Shown here piece by piece: positions 21,838 to 33,272 of a stretch of DNA of 64,000 nt. Each line of letters begins with the position of its first letter. Position 1 is the stretch's first letter. Both the position numbers and the translations under genes were made by a program. Origin of the DNA: Saposhnikovia divaricata (lineage: Eukaryota > Streptophyta > Magnoliopsida > Apiales > Apiaceae); NCBI GenBank assembly GCA_036435485.1, contig CM071597.1, forward strand, positions 5,759,881-5,823,880, given 5' to 3'. A model generated the notes under the pieces. It was not told the DNA's origin. It saw nothing but the letters and a program-made list of their open reading frames with translations, and made no database searches.

Positions 21838-22566
21838 CTAACCAAACAAACCTAATATATTGGAAAAGCCGGCAGACAAACGGTGAGAGGGTGTTCCGGG
21901 AGGAGCCTCCAAATTCACAAACGCGGCAACGTGATACAAGATTACAACACAACCCTCGCGGATGACACCTTCACTAATGGCTTTGTGCGTGCTAGTGTCG
22001 TTCCAAATGGACACTTTTATAGACATCGATCCATCGTAGAGATTGAATGTGGCCCAACAACGAGGATGAGGAGAATCTTTTACGTGGGAGACCCATCCCT
22101 TCACATATTGCACGCGCATTTGATCTCGTGTGCAACCTTCCCGAGGCCTCAATTTGTAAATGTCACTAATGTTGTCACAAAACTCAAAAAGGCCACCATC
22201 CCAATCGGAAATCCGCCACTTGCCTTCGGTGTCCTTGCCCAAGTTCAAAACAGGATAGAAGTAGGGATCCACATTATACGCTACCCGCTCCATCATTTCT
22301 TCGGTGTCCATCCAACGACATGCTTCGATCCAATTTTTTGACCTATAAGCCTCTTCCTCCGGAGAATATAACTCATCATCCTCCTCCTCAACAATCGGTG
22401 GGGGCTCAATGGGTTCCCCCATTATGTCATAGTATTCAGGTAAATTGCAACATATTTCATCCGCGGCATTGTCCGACAGGCTACTAATATATAACTCATT
22501 TCCCCCGGAAGAAGCCGAGAGTGAATCACTAACATGTGAAACATCCGAAACATCACCACCATCCAT
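21838..22566 (-). CDS. MULE accessory ORF, unidentified (possible OB-fold-like C-terminus)
   Basis: A 242-residue frame, 99 bp downstream of the transposase stop and in the same orientation. I do not recognise the family. Residues 1-75 are acidic and serine-rich (probably disordered: VEEEDDELYSPEEEAY). The middle has W/Y-rich segments (SKNWIEACRWM, GKWRISDWDGGLFEFCDN). The C-terminal ~90 residues (GWVSHVKDSPHPRCWATFNL, then DGSMSIKVSIWND and CVVILYHVAAFVN) alternate hydrophobic strands in a way that resembles an OB-fold, which would suggest nucleic-acid binding; this is a weak inference. It may be read from the same transcript as the transposase. No frame defects. Confidence 0.65.
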   Translation of the reverse strand: MDGGDVSDVSHVSDSLSASSGGNELYISSLSDNAADEICCNLPEYYDIMGEPIEPPPIVEEEDDELYSPEEEAYRSKNWIEACRWMDTEEMMERVAYNVDPYFYPVLNLGKDTEGKWRISDWDGGLFEFCDNISDIYKLRPREGCTRDQMRVQYVKGWVSHVKDSPHPRCWATFNLYDGSMSIKVSIWNDTSTHKAISEGVIREGCVVILYHVAAFVNLEAPPGTPSHRLSAGFSNILGLFG

Positions 22567-23241
22567 GTTACCTACACATCATAATAAAGAGTTATAGTAA
22601 AATAGAGACATGTGAGAAGGACATAAAGTAAATGAAAGAATGGATAAGTAAAGAGTTATAGCAATTACAGTTGTTCACTTTCACTTTGAGGCATGTGAGC
22701 ATTTTGAGCCATTTGGGCATTTTGAGCAATTTGAGCATTTAAAGCTTCTAGCCTTCGAGGACAATTTCTTTTGTCATGTCCTTCAAAATTACAATGTGTG
22801 CATTTTCTTTTCGGCTTCCCCTTACCAAGCAATTCGACGGGACTTTTAAAACGAACGGTTTTTTTCCTCCCTTTCGTTTGGGACACAATAGGGTCGAGAA
22901 TTGGTTCATCATCATGTGTTGCATCGTGAGAATCTACATTGCTTTCATCAAATTGAACTCCATCAACCCTCATACTTTCGAGAATTGGTATTTCTCGATT
23001 CATCACCTCGACGGCATAGTCATATCGTTCCTTAGATGCAATGCTACTATGACAAAAACTCATCGTGAGCATTGTCATGCTATTAAATCTATCGGTTGGG
23101 GTCATCTCATTAGATTCTCCAATGTTCAACTCGTAAGGCAACAAACCGTTTACTCTATTAGCATGCATAGTCCATCGTCGAAGTATGAAATGGTCGGGAA
23201 TCTTGGAAATTCGTTTTTTATTCAAAACCGCCAAGATGTGT

Positions 23242-24298
23242 TGAAAGGCAGAGTGTGTAAACTTGTAACACTATAACTAATGTAACTCAAACTAAAGGAA
23301 AAGATACTTAACCAGAAGACAATCAAGAACAAGAAGTCACAAGAAATCAACACTAAATGAAGACAAGGTAATTGATACAATTCAACATGTTAACTATGAT
23401 CAATCGAAGAAGAAATCATTGAAAGAAGTTCAAGTTAAAGTTGTTCATGCCTCAGTGATTTGAAAAGCCAAAGATCAAGATCATAACTATCAGTATCAAT
23501 AAGACCAATTGATTTCAAGTGAACAAGAAGGAAAGCAAATATTGGAAAGCCACATTTCTAATTGGATATGGTAATTTATTCAAGAAGCAAAAACCCTATC
23601 AAGACTAGTCACTTATGAACTAGACCGTTGCATCAAGTGTCAGGACATTGACAGCAAGTTTATGTCAGTAATAAAGATCCATATTCAAGAGCTTGGTGAA
23701 GAATAAAGAAGACATGAAGATATCACAAGTTCAAGATGTGCATTGAAGTTTCAAGTTGAAGACCAGAATATTTTCTAAGTACTAAATATTCTAGATGGCC
23801 AAGTAGAAGTTTCTAAGTAGAAGTTCTACTTAGAACTTCGAGATGGCTAAGTAGAAATTCTCAAGTAGAAGTTCTACTTAGAGTGCAGCTTCAACATGAC
23901 ACATGGCATCTTCTGATTGGCAGATTTCCAAGCTTTCAAGATAAGGCAAGATTTATGTGGACATCATTGGGCCACGTACATCTTAGTCTTTGAAGACTAC
24001 AGGACATAGATTACATGTAGTATAAATAGAAGTACTTGTGTAATGTTTTAGTTAGTGAGCAATTCTTAAGAAAAACACAAGAGAAAAAGAGAGAGTGCAT
24101 TCACAGAGCTTAGTATCATTCACTTCTCTCTGAACTTCTGTTATACTTTGTAATGGATGTTGTAGCAATCATTTCAAGTTATATATAAGACATATATTTC
24201 TTGAATCTGTGTGTTCATTTATTGCATCGTATTTATTGCTTCTCATATTCGAAAAGTTGTATTCACCCCCCCCCTCTACAACACATTTGGACCTAACA
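23242..24298 (+). mobile_element. Solo LTR (copia-like) inside the transposase gene
   Basis: 1057 bp, starting TGAAAGGC and ending GGACCTAACA, flanked by the perfect 5-bp duplication TGTGT (23237-23241 and 24299-24303). A promoter-like TATAAATAG lies near 24021, and the 3' end CACCCCCCCCCTCTACAACA resembles SIRE/Maximus LTR ends. There is no internal region, so it arose by LTR-LTR recombination. Around 23800-23885 it has an inverted-repeat-rich stretch of AAGTAGAAGTTCTACTTAGA. Confidence 0.9.
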
Positions 24299-26123
24299 TG
24301 TGTCGACACGGAATCCCTACATGTTCAACCATTCTACACATACACATGCCCTTCAAAGCTTCTTTGTTGAATGCAACATAATTTAGTTTTGATGTTGGGC
24401 CCAAATTTTGCCTATACAAACAATAATAGGTATTTTCGTCCCCTTCCCTCTCCCCTTCTTCACAAGCTTTTTTGTCTTTGACCACAAAGTATTGGTAGGA
24501 TTCAACCAATTGATCTTGAAATTTCCTAAACATCTCCTTGGTATAAATTTTTGAACCATGAATCTCCAAGGCGGTATGCATTTTTATAGGACGTTTTAAA
24601 GTACATGACACATAATCTTCTTCTTTCTCCCGTACAAATTGTCTTGCCAATGCCTTTTGGGCATTTTCAATGAATTCTTTCAATCCCGTGGCGGAGCTCA
24701 CATAACTATCAAAGAAAGAATTCATCCCCTCACTCCTTGAAGTAGTGTTTTGACCCGCTGAAAATGTGTTTCTAGTATATGCAATGATCCATTTCTCCTT
24801 CAACTCATATAACCCCTGTAACCATTTATTATCTTGTAACTCATACTTCTCCGTCAAGGATTCCCATCTAGCCTCGAATTCATTTTCGGTCAAAGAGTTA
24901 TAAATACAATGGTTAAAGTCCACTTTAAAGTCCGGAAAGGTGGAATAATAATGTGCTAGTTTTTCAGGGAATTTGCTACTAATGTGCCATGAACACAACA
25001 AATGGGTAGTATTTGGAATTACAATTGCAATAGCGTTTGCCATGGCTTGATCTTGATCGGTTATTATAGTCTTTGGGTGTTTATTCCCCATAGCTTCAAG
25101 CCAAGTACTTAGAACCCACTCAAAAGTTGTTGTGTGTTCATCTCGCATTAGTGCAAAACCAAATATCACTGAATGATAATGGTGGTTTACGCCGGTAAAA
25201 GGGACAAATGGCATGGCATATCTATTTGTCCGATATGTCGTGTCGAATGCCACAACATCACCAAAATTTTGGTAGGCCATTATACATCTAGGATCAACCC
25301 ACAGAAGACATTTCAAACGTTGTTTTTCATCAACTTGTGTTCTAATAAAAAATTTGGAACCACTTTCTTCATTGAATCTATGTAACAAGTCTAATGCGGC
25401 TTGAACATCACAACTTTCAAACTTTTTTTTCCTCTCATCCCGTATGACATTCCTAACATGTTGAGTACCAAACCCTACTTTGTCATTACCTCCATGCATA
25501 TTACCGATAATATTCATTACTTGAAAATCACGAATTCCCCCACCACGAAGAGTTTTGATCAAACTACGAGTAGCGGTATTCACATGCCTTTCTCGTTGTA
25601 TCAAATTCCTCTTCGAAGGAGTGACACATACGTGATTGTGATTTAACTCAAGACCAGTTACCTCCCAAAGACTTAAATTCTTCGAATAATTCACATACAT
25701 TCTTACTTTGCAATCGCTCCTAGGAAGATTTTCTCTACGTCGTTTAGGATTACTACTACTTTCACCACTTCTACCCGCAAGTCTACAAACATACATACGA
25801 GCATATATTTCATTACTTTTAGAACGCCTATGGGTTGATTGAATTCTAATACCAAATCCATTTTTTAGAGCATATGCCCTAAAAAATTTTTCCCCTTGTT
25901 CCAAAGTATGAAATAGTTGATGCATATAAGGAACGCCATTTCCATCTTCACACTCTACATTATCCTCATTTTCATTTTGAACATCTAAATCATCATCTAA
26001 ATCATCATCTACCTCCTCATCTTCCTCAACACTAACAAATTCATCATTTTCATCCACATTAATGAACTCATCAATATTAACAAATTTGGGGGTGCTAGGC
26101 TCATCACTACTTTCATCGATAAA

Positions 26124-28299
26124 CTAGTTGATAAAGCCGCGCTTCGCGGCGGCGTTACAATATTTTTTAAAAAATTCAATACATTTACGTTATATTATAA
26201 TATCAATATTAAATTTTAGTAATTAAATAATCTTCTCTAATGAATCAATTTCTTGTTAAATACGATTCTTTCGATTGAGCCGCTCTCTCGTTAAAACTGA
26301 AATCCCAAATTTTTAACATATATTATAAATACATATATAATATTTTTTATCTATAAAATCGAACTGTAAAAATAAAAAAAATTATGACTTCAGTATCAAA
26401 TTCTAATAACTAATACAATCTTTTCTAGCGAGCCGTCTTCCCGTTAAATACGTTTCGAGCCACTCTTATTTGAAACTGAAATTCTAACTTCATTATATAA
26501 AGAGAGTAAATTCCAATTCTTATATTCTTTAAACTTTCTAATATTTATGGAGTTTTAAAAGATGAAAATACATGTTATATTTTCTGTATATTATAGATAT
26601 TCTTGTATTTATTTACAGTTTCCGCATTGGAATGTCTTTCTGTTATCTTAACATATCAAAAAAAAAACGAAGACTTTTCGTTACGGAAATAATATTGCAT
26701 TTATGGATATATTTTGTAATGCAAGTATAATTAACTTGTATAAAAAAGTTAAAATAAAGGATAGGAAAAAAGATGTACAGTTTTAAAAAATCGTATAAGA
26801 CGTCTCCACCGTCCTCGTATTCTACTTCAAATAAAATATTTTATTTTATGTATTAATTATATATTTAAACATCTTTTATACGGTCTTATCTAATGAACCG
26901 CTTTCTTGTTAAACAGAGTTTTTACTATTGATTCGCTCTCTCGTTAAGACAAAAAACCTAACTTTTACATATATTACTTGTATGATAATGTTTATCCATA
27001 AAAATCAAATCCTAAAAATAAAATAAAATTTATAACATCATATGATATTTTAATAGCTAGTACAATCTTTTATAGTGAGTCGTCTTCATGTTAAACACAT
27101 TTCGAGCCGCTCTCGTTTGGGATCGAAATTCTAACTTCATTACATATTATTGATGATACTTATCTTACACAACAATTTTTTTTCTTGAAATCAAAACCTA
27201 AAAAATAGAGTGAATTCCAATTTATACTTTTTCTAGATTTTCTAAATTTTTTGGAGTTTTTAGAAAATGAAAACACATCTTATTTTCTCTTTATATTATA
27301 GATATTCATGTATTTATTTAGGATTCCTTCATGAGATTGTTCTTTTACTCATTGTTCTTTTATTATGTTAATACATTAATTCTTTTCTTTTTAAATACGA
27401 TGACTTTTTTCATGACAATAGTATTGGATTGCATGAGATTGTTCTTTTACTCATTGTTCTTTTATTATGTTAATACATTAATTCTTTTCTTTTTAAATAC
27501 GATGACTTTTTTCATGACAATAGTATTGGATTTATGAATAAATTTTCCTAATATAAGTATAATTAACTTATATAAAAAAATATATAATTTAGAAGATCGT
27601 ACTTTATATAAAATATTTAATTATAAGTCTGCTCTATATATTTAAACACCTACTCTAGTTCTAGTAGAACTTTTATTTATAAATTCGAACTCTTATTCTC
27701 TATAAATTCGAACTCTTATTCTACTTCCAATAGAAGACAATAGTATTGGATTGCATGAGATTGTTCTTTTACTCATTGTTCTTTTATTATGTTAATACAT
27801 TAATTCTTTTCTTTTTAAATACGATGACTTTTTTCATGACAATAGTATTGGATTTATGAATAAATTTTCCTAATATAAGTATAATTAACTTATATAAAAA
27901 ATATATAATTTAGAAGATCGTACTTTCTATAAAATATTTAATTATATGTCTGCTCTATATATTTAAACACCTACTCTAGTTCTAGTAGAACTTTTATTTA
28001 TAAATTCGAACTCTTATTCTCTATAAATTCGAACTCTTATTCTACTTCCAATAGAACTTTTAATCGTATGTCTTATAAATACTTATTATACTTCCAATAG
28101 AACTTCTAATCATATGTCTTCCCTATAAATTCGAACTCTTCTCCTTTATAAATTCGAACACTTATTCTACTTCAAATATGCTAATTGATATTTTTATATT
28201 TATTAGTGTTTAAAATTCTAGAAAATTAGAAAAATCGATTGAGACGATATTAGAGCGCCACCTAAACTCCCGCTATCCTCCTTTATATATATATATTGA
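26124..28299 (-). mobile_element. Non-autonomous Helitron (copy A) inside the transposase gene
   Basis: On the minus strand it starts A|TCAATATATATATAAAGGAG at 28299 and ends with the hairpin GCCGCGAAGCGCGGC followed by TTTATCAACTAG|T at 26124. The host sequence is restored exactly as GATGAA|TTTATC without any duplication, as expected of Helitrons. It is 2176 bp, AT-rich, with no Rep/helicase ORF. It holds a 322-bp internal duplication. A sister copy lies at 29160-30848. Confidence 0.93.
27414..28057. repeat. 322-bp tandem duplication within Helitron A
   Basis: The block 27414-27735 (GACAATAGTATTGGATTGCA at its start) recurs at 27736-28057 with only a few differences. A ~100-bp part of it is present a third time at 27329-27420. 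Helitron B has only one, rearranged copy. Confidence 0.9.
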
Positions 28300-28582
28300 T
28301 TCATCCATATTTAAATCATCAAGATGCAAGGAATCTTCAATTTTTTTATTTTTTTTTTCATTATCATTTTTTTTTTGAACCAAACATACGAGAAAATAAT
28401 CTATCCGCCATTACAAAGATCACAAAGAAAAGAGATAGATTTTACCTCAAAGTTGATGATGAAGATCTCACTTTTCTTCCTTCCCACTTTTCTTATTTCG
28501 ACAGAGAGATCTCAGGTCTGATGTTTGTTCCCTTTTCTGTGGTCTTGTTAAAGTGGAGATAAGGAAGCAGTTTTGGTTGGCA

Positions 28583-28808
28583 AAAAGGGAACAGTACCGT
28601 ACCGCGGAAACTTGTTGCGGTACGCCGCGGAAACTTGTTGCGGTACGGGAGCAGGGGTATTTTGGTAATTGCCCCGTACCGCGGAAACTTGTTGCGGTAC
28701 GGTAAAAAAAAAATTTAAATCAGGGCCGTTGGATAGTTGATCCAACGGCGGGGGGACCGTATGTTCAGTAACGGGTCTGGTGCATACGGTTGCACCAGAC
28801 CGGGAGCC
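28583..28808 (-). repeat. Right terminal inverted repeat of the MULE
   Basis: Inverse of 17592-17796, with high identity. It carries an additional ~22-bp unit (CCGCGGAAACTTGTTGCGGT) not in the left end, so the hairpin motif is present three times here and twice on the left. Confidence 0.93.
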
Positions 28809-28817
28809 TTTTTTATT

Positions 28818-29159
28818 AAGATAATGGTTCTTCAGTGAAGAGAGAATTTTGTGGTGGAACAGCCATTTGGTGAAAATATATTTGAAAAGGGGAAAGGGGT
28901 GTATGATGTATTAAATTTTATTTACAAAAAGATAATAGCCAATTTTTATTATTAAGAATATTACAAGAGAAATTTAGGAACAAAAAATAATAAAACAAAC
29001 AAGTGAATTTTTAAGACACAAAATAAAACAACTTACTTATTATATTATAATATAGAGTAGATGTCTTTTTTATAAATTTGGAGATAAATAAAAAATTTAA
29101 AATTATTTTCAAACGATTTTTCATATGTAAAATCATCTATTCTTTTTTATATGTAATAA
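28818..29159. other. AT-rich intergenic sequence
   Basis: No gene or paired repeat recognised between the MULE and the second Helitron. Confidence 0.4.
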
Positions 29160-30848
29160 CTAGTTGATAAAGCCGCGCTTCGCGGCGGCATTACAATTTT
29201 TATTTTTAAAAAAAATTCAATACATTTACGTTATATTATAATATTAATATTAAATTTTAATAATTAAATAATTAAATAATCTTCTCTAATGAACCAATTT
29301 TTTGTTAAATACGATTCTGTCGATTGAGCCGCTCTCTCGTTAAAACCGAAATCCCAACTTTTTAACATATATTATAAAGACTTATATAATATTTTTTTAT
29401 CCATAAAATCGAACCGTAAAAATAAAAAAAAAATATTACTACAGTATCAAATTCTAATAGCTAATACAATCTTTTCTAGCGAGCCCTCTTTTCGTTAAAT
29501 ACGTTTCGAGCCGCTCTTATTTGAAACCGAAATTCTAACTTCACTATATAAAGAGAGTAAATTCCAATTTTTATATTCTTTAAACTTTCTAATATTTATA
29601 GAGTTTTAAAAGATGAAAATACATCTTATATTTTTTGTATATTATAGATAAACTTGTATAAAAAAGTTAAAATAAAGGATTTTTAGGAAAAAAGATGTAT
29701 AGTTTTAAAAAAATCGCATATAACGTCTCCACCGTCCTCGTATTCTACTTCCAATAAAACATTTTATTTTATGTATTATATATTTAAACACTTTTTATAC
29801 GGTCTTATTTAATGAACCGCATTCTTGTTAAACACGGTTATTACTATTGATCCGCTCTCTCGTTACGACCAAAAACCTAACTTTTACATATATTACTTGT
29901 ATGATAATGTTTATCCATAAAAATCAAATCCTAAAAATAAAATAAAATTTATAACATCAATATGGTATTTTAATAGCTAGCACAATCTTTTATAGTGAGC
30001 CGTCTTCCCGTTAAACATGTTTCGAACCGCTCTCGTTTGGGATCGAAATTCCAACTTCATTACATATTATTGATGATACTTATCTTACACAACAATTTTT
30101 TTCCTTAAAATCAAAACCTAAAAAATAGAGTGAATTCCAATTTATACTTTCTCTAGACTTTCTAAAATTTTTGGAGTTTTAGAAAATGAAAACACATCTT
30201 ATTTTCTCTTTATATTATAGATACTCCTGTATTTATTTAGGATTCTTGCATGAGATTGTTCTTTTATTATGTTAACACATCAATTCTTTTCTTTTTAAAT
30301 ACGGTGAATTATGTTAACACGTCAATTCTTTTTTTTTTTTTTTAAATACGGTGACTTTTTTTATGACAATAGTATTGGATTTATGAATAAATTTTCCTAA
30401 TATAAGTATAATTAACTTATATAAAAAATATATAATTTAAGAAGATCGTACTTTCTATAAAATATTTAATTATATTTCTGCTCAATATATTCAAACACCT
30501 ATTCTACTTCTAGTAGAACGTTTATTTATATATTTTTTCGATAAATTCGAACTCTTATTCTTTATAAATTCGAACTCCTATTCTACTTCCAATAGAACTT
30601 TTAATCGTATGCCTTATAAATACTTATTATACTTACAATAGAACTTCTAATCATATGTCTTCCCTATATATTCGAACTCTTCTCCTTTATAAATTCGAAC
30701 ACTTATTCTACTTCTAATATGTTAATTGATATTTTTGTATTTATTAGTGTTTAAAATTCTAAAATTCTAGAAAATTAGAAAAATAGATTGAGACGATCTT
30801 AGAGCGCCACCTAAACTCCCGCTATCCTCCTTTATATATATATATTGA
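29160..30848 (-). mobile_element. Non-autonomous Helitron (copy B), sister of copy A
   Basis: The same ends as copy A: on the minus strand TCAATATATATATATAAAGG at the 5' side (30848) and hairpin GCCGCGAAGCGCGGC with TTTATCAACTAG at the 3' side (29160). Most of the interior aligns to copy A in order, with deletions, giving 1689 bp. No coding capacity. The 5' target is a GATGATT microsatellite. Confidence 0.92.
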
Positions 30849-30888
30849 TGATTGATGATTGATGATTGATGATTGATGATTGATGATT
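30846..30888. repeat. (GATGATT)n microsatellite, about 6 units
   Basis: Perfect 7-bp tandem repeats directly beside the 5' end of Helitron B. Confidence 0.9.
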
Positions 30889-31426
30889 CATTTTTTTTAT
30901 AAATTCAAAGATGCATAAGGATGTATAATTATTAATATCTAAAATCGACAACCTCCGGAAAAATTAGAAATTTGTTTTACAATTCCTTCTCCTTTTTTTG
31001 ATAAGTAGGATTCCTTCTCCTTGTATATTAAATTCAAAAATTCTTAAGGATAATATATTTTTTATACAATTTTTTAAAATAGGTCTGGAAAAAGCAGGGA
31101 CCGTCCTCGGGCTGAAAAGAGATCTTATATTTCCCTGACGCCCGGTCCGAATAAAAAGTCTAGCTCATTAGTCTGTGCATGCGTTGTACAATAATGTCTT
31201 AATAACAGGTAACACATAGGAGTAGTATAATTTGATAATGGTTTAAAAGATATATTCGAAATAAGAAGTGTATACTGATTATAATTCTTCAAGCAAAAGA
31301 ATTACGTTGACAATATGTAAAATTGGGATCAATAGGCTTATAAATCAAGGCTGGTGAGTGGTGCATCACTTGGTGAGTGGTGCATCACTTGAAAACCCTC
31401 TTCTTTTAATTATAGATTGTTGAAGA
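30889..31426 (+). promoter_or_regulatory. Upstream region of the F-box gene
   Basis: No ORF. A perfect 19-bp tandem pair (GGTGAGTGGTGCATCACTT) lies at about 31352-31390, some 37 bp before the ATG, and may belong to the 5' UTR. No clear TATA box could be assigned. Confidence 0.4.
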
Positions 31427-32617
31427 ATGGCCATCGGATGTTGCAAATGCAATAAACCAAGGGCAGATTATTCCTCCTTGCCTGATGATATAACAGAGCA
31501 CATTCTATTGAAACTACAATGCATAAAGTCTATTGTGACATGCATGTCTGTCTGCAAATCATGGCATTCTTTAATAAAATCTCCTCGATTCGTTAAAATT
31601 CACCTTTGGAGTTCGTATAATAGCAAAGAGTGCTTTTTTTGCTTTTATGTACGACCACTGCGGTGTTATTCAGTAGATTATTATGAAAGTGAAAGACTTC
31701 ACAAGTATTCTGACTTGAAATTTCCCCAGGAGGGAACGACATATTTATTTGGGAGCTGCAATGGACTAATTTGCTATGCCAAGTGTGATGGTGCAATTCT
31801 TAGGAATATTTATATGTGGAATCCTGCTATTCGAAAGTTGAGAACTCTTCCGAAATCAAAATTTTATATGAAGCCTTCTGCTTATGGATTTTGGTTTGCT
31901 GCAGATACCGATGATTATAAGGTGGCGAAGATCTCCTACACTAAAGTTGAAGTATACAGTTTGAGCACCAACACATGGGATACTATCTTTAGTAGTGGTC
32001 CTATTTATCCTAGTGTTCAATATTCATCGATTATTGATGATATTAATGTAGTACATTTAAACGGTACTCTGCATTGGTTGTTATTCAAGGAAAATGGATG
32101 GAATATTATGTCTTTGAATATAAAAATTAGAAAACTGCACGAAACCCTAATTTTGCCTATAGAAAATGAGGGCTATTTTCTTGATCTTTTGACATCGGGG
32201 ACTCATAGTCATTCTCTTTTTGTTTTAAGATACGATTCGTTGTGGAAATGTCGTGTACTAGTCTATGATGAGAGTTTGAGGGAACTTTACAGGATTGACT
32301 TGGAAGAGAGTGGAACAAAGGCTCGTCTACTAGGTGTTAGAAACAATGGCATTGAATTTCTATTTCAGAAGATGTGCAGTAATGATGGAGGAATATTGGT
32401 ATGTGATGTTGAGGACTTCAAATTTAAAGATTTTTCTCCCTCAAACGGCACGATTTTTAAACTATATCCTTTCGCTGAGACCCTAGTTCTACTAAATGAT
32501 AAAGATTCCAGTTCGACTGCAAATAGTTCTGTGATAAGAAGCATGGCACGCAAGGTTAGATTTTTTCTATCTAAAATTTTTTATGTTGTGGAGAAAGCTA
32601 TAGACAATTCTTTTTGA
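31427..32617 (+). CDS. F-box protein of the FBA/kelch (CPR30-like) class
   Basis: A single-exon gene of 396 residues. Residues ~15-60 are the F-box (SLPDDITEHILLKLQCIKSI, VCKSWHSLIKSPRF), which binds SKP1/ASK in an SCF ubiquitin ligase. The remainder matches the plant F-box-associated domain: GSCNGLICY, MWNPAIRKLRTLP, ADTDDYKVAKISY, VEVYSLSTNTWDTI, LNGTLHWLLF. This part selects the target; the substrate is unknown. The length is normal for the family and there are no defects. A decayed paralogue follows 650 bp downstream, as usual for this fast-duplicating family. The tail after ~350 is basic and family-specific. Confidence 0.94.
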   Translation: MAIGCCKCNKPRADYSSLPDDITEHILLKLQCIKSIVTCMSVCKSWHSLIKSPRFVKIHLWSSYNSKECFFCFYVRPLRCYSVDYYESERLHKYSDLKFPQEGTTYLFGSCNGLICYAKCDGAILRNIYMWNPAIRKLRTLPKSKFYMKPSAYGFWFAADTDDYKVAKISYTKVEVYSLSTNTWDTIFSSGPIYPSVQYSSIIDDINVVHLNGTLHWLLFKENGWNIMSLNIKIRKLHETLILPIENEGYFLDLLTSGTHSHSLFVLRYDSLWKCRVLVYDESLRELYRIDLEESGTKARLLGVRNNGIEFLFQKMCSNDGGILVCDVEDFKFKDFSPSNGTIFKLYPFAETLVLLNDKDSSSTANSSVIRSMARKVRFFLSKIFYVVEKAIDNSF

Positions 32618-33272
32618 TGCTGTCTGAGTCTATCATTAATTACTAGTAGATTAGAAATAATATTATCTCTTTCATTGAGATCGTTCTATGATAAATAGCT
32701 CTTATGGAATGCACTATTTAAGGCATTAGTTGTATTCAGTTAAAAAAATTGAGGTTGATGAACTATGCATCACATGGTTTCTTGATAAAACTCAACCAGC
32801 TAACAGTTATGCCGACTTGAAACATATCTAACAAACTTAGGGGATGTATCAACTGCTTTCAATCATAACTTGAAAAATCTGTTGATATTCGGTTTAATAG
32901 TGAATTGGTACGACTTAATATGCAGTCCTAATTGCCTTGTATATCTTGCGACATTGCAAAAGATGTGTAGTGAGCTGTGACTGACCTGCAGTATTATCAG
33001 TGGCCAATTAAAGATCCTACTGGCTATTTACCCGAACTAAAGAAATTGAAATGAACACATATTTAGCTGGTTTTGTACTTGGAAGTGTTCGCTATAACTT
33101 TATATTTAAAAATACTGTACTATTCCTGTTAGCTCTCATATGACCAGAGCTGACTACCAGAGTCTCACCTCGCCTTAAAAACTTCTACCTGAATTCTCAG
33201 CTCCATGTCATACCAGAAATTAGAGAGAGAAAAAAATCCAAAAATTTACACTGCAACAGTTTTACAAGCTCA
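32618..33272. other. Between F-box gene and its pseudogene
   Basis: Probable 3' UTR followed by non-coding sequence. I see no further open gene; weak F-box-like remnants cannot be excluded. Confidence 0.35.

Larger units (their letters stand above)
22665..28308 (-). pseudogene. FAR1/MULE-type transposase gene, interrupted by a Helitron and a solo LTR
   Basis: Coding pieces on the minus strand: 28308-28300, 26123-24299, and 23236-22665. Removing the Helitron gives GATGAA|TTTATC (MDEFIDESSDEP...), and removing the solo LTR with one TSD copy gives CRH-ILAVLNKK, so the frame is restored at both joints (about 800 residues). Domains: an acidic N-terminus; FAR1 DNA-binding region (FFRAYALKNGFGIRI ... 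LNHNHVC); MULE DDE transposase (VVAFDTTYRTN, IITDQDQAMANAI, CSWHISSKF, FEARWES); SWIM zinc finger (CMCRMVEHVGIPCRH); a C-terminal CCHC knuckle CTHCNFEGHDKRNC; and NAQIAQNAQMAQNA repeats. The Met at 28308 is the only in-frame start I see, as upstream A/T runs shift the frame. Without the two insertions no obvious defect remains. Confidence 0.92.
17592..28808. mobile_element. 11.2-kb Mutator-like element (MULE) with PMD-Ulp1 and FAR1-type transposase genes
   Basis: Both ends read GGSTCCCGGTCTGGTGCAAC inward and extend into ~200-bp inverted repeats. The 9-bp duplication TTTTTTATT flanks it at 17583-17591 and 28809-28817; 9 bp is the Mutator signature. Inside, from the left: a plus-strand PMD/Ulp1 fusion gene; a perfect palindrome and tandem repeats; then on the minus strand an unidentified ORF and the FAR1/MULE transposase. 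A Helitron (26124-28299) and a solo LTR (23242-24298) inserted later, so the original element was about 8 kb. ULP1-like protease genes are known cargo of plant MULEs; this copy also carries a plant mobile domain fused in the same gene. Confidence 0.93.

Noticed and set aside
23800..23885. AAGTAGAAGTTCTACTTAGA palindromes as a CRISPR-like or miRNA locus
   Set aside because: Short inverted repeats within a solo LTR; spacing is irregular and plant nuclear DNA has no CRISPR arrays.
27331..27537. 68-codon frame with repeated FYSLFFYYVNTL
   Set aside because: Produced by the internal duplication of Helitron A; AT-rich sequence biased to Phe/Tyr/Leu.
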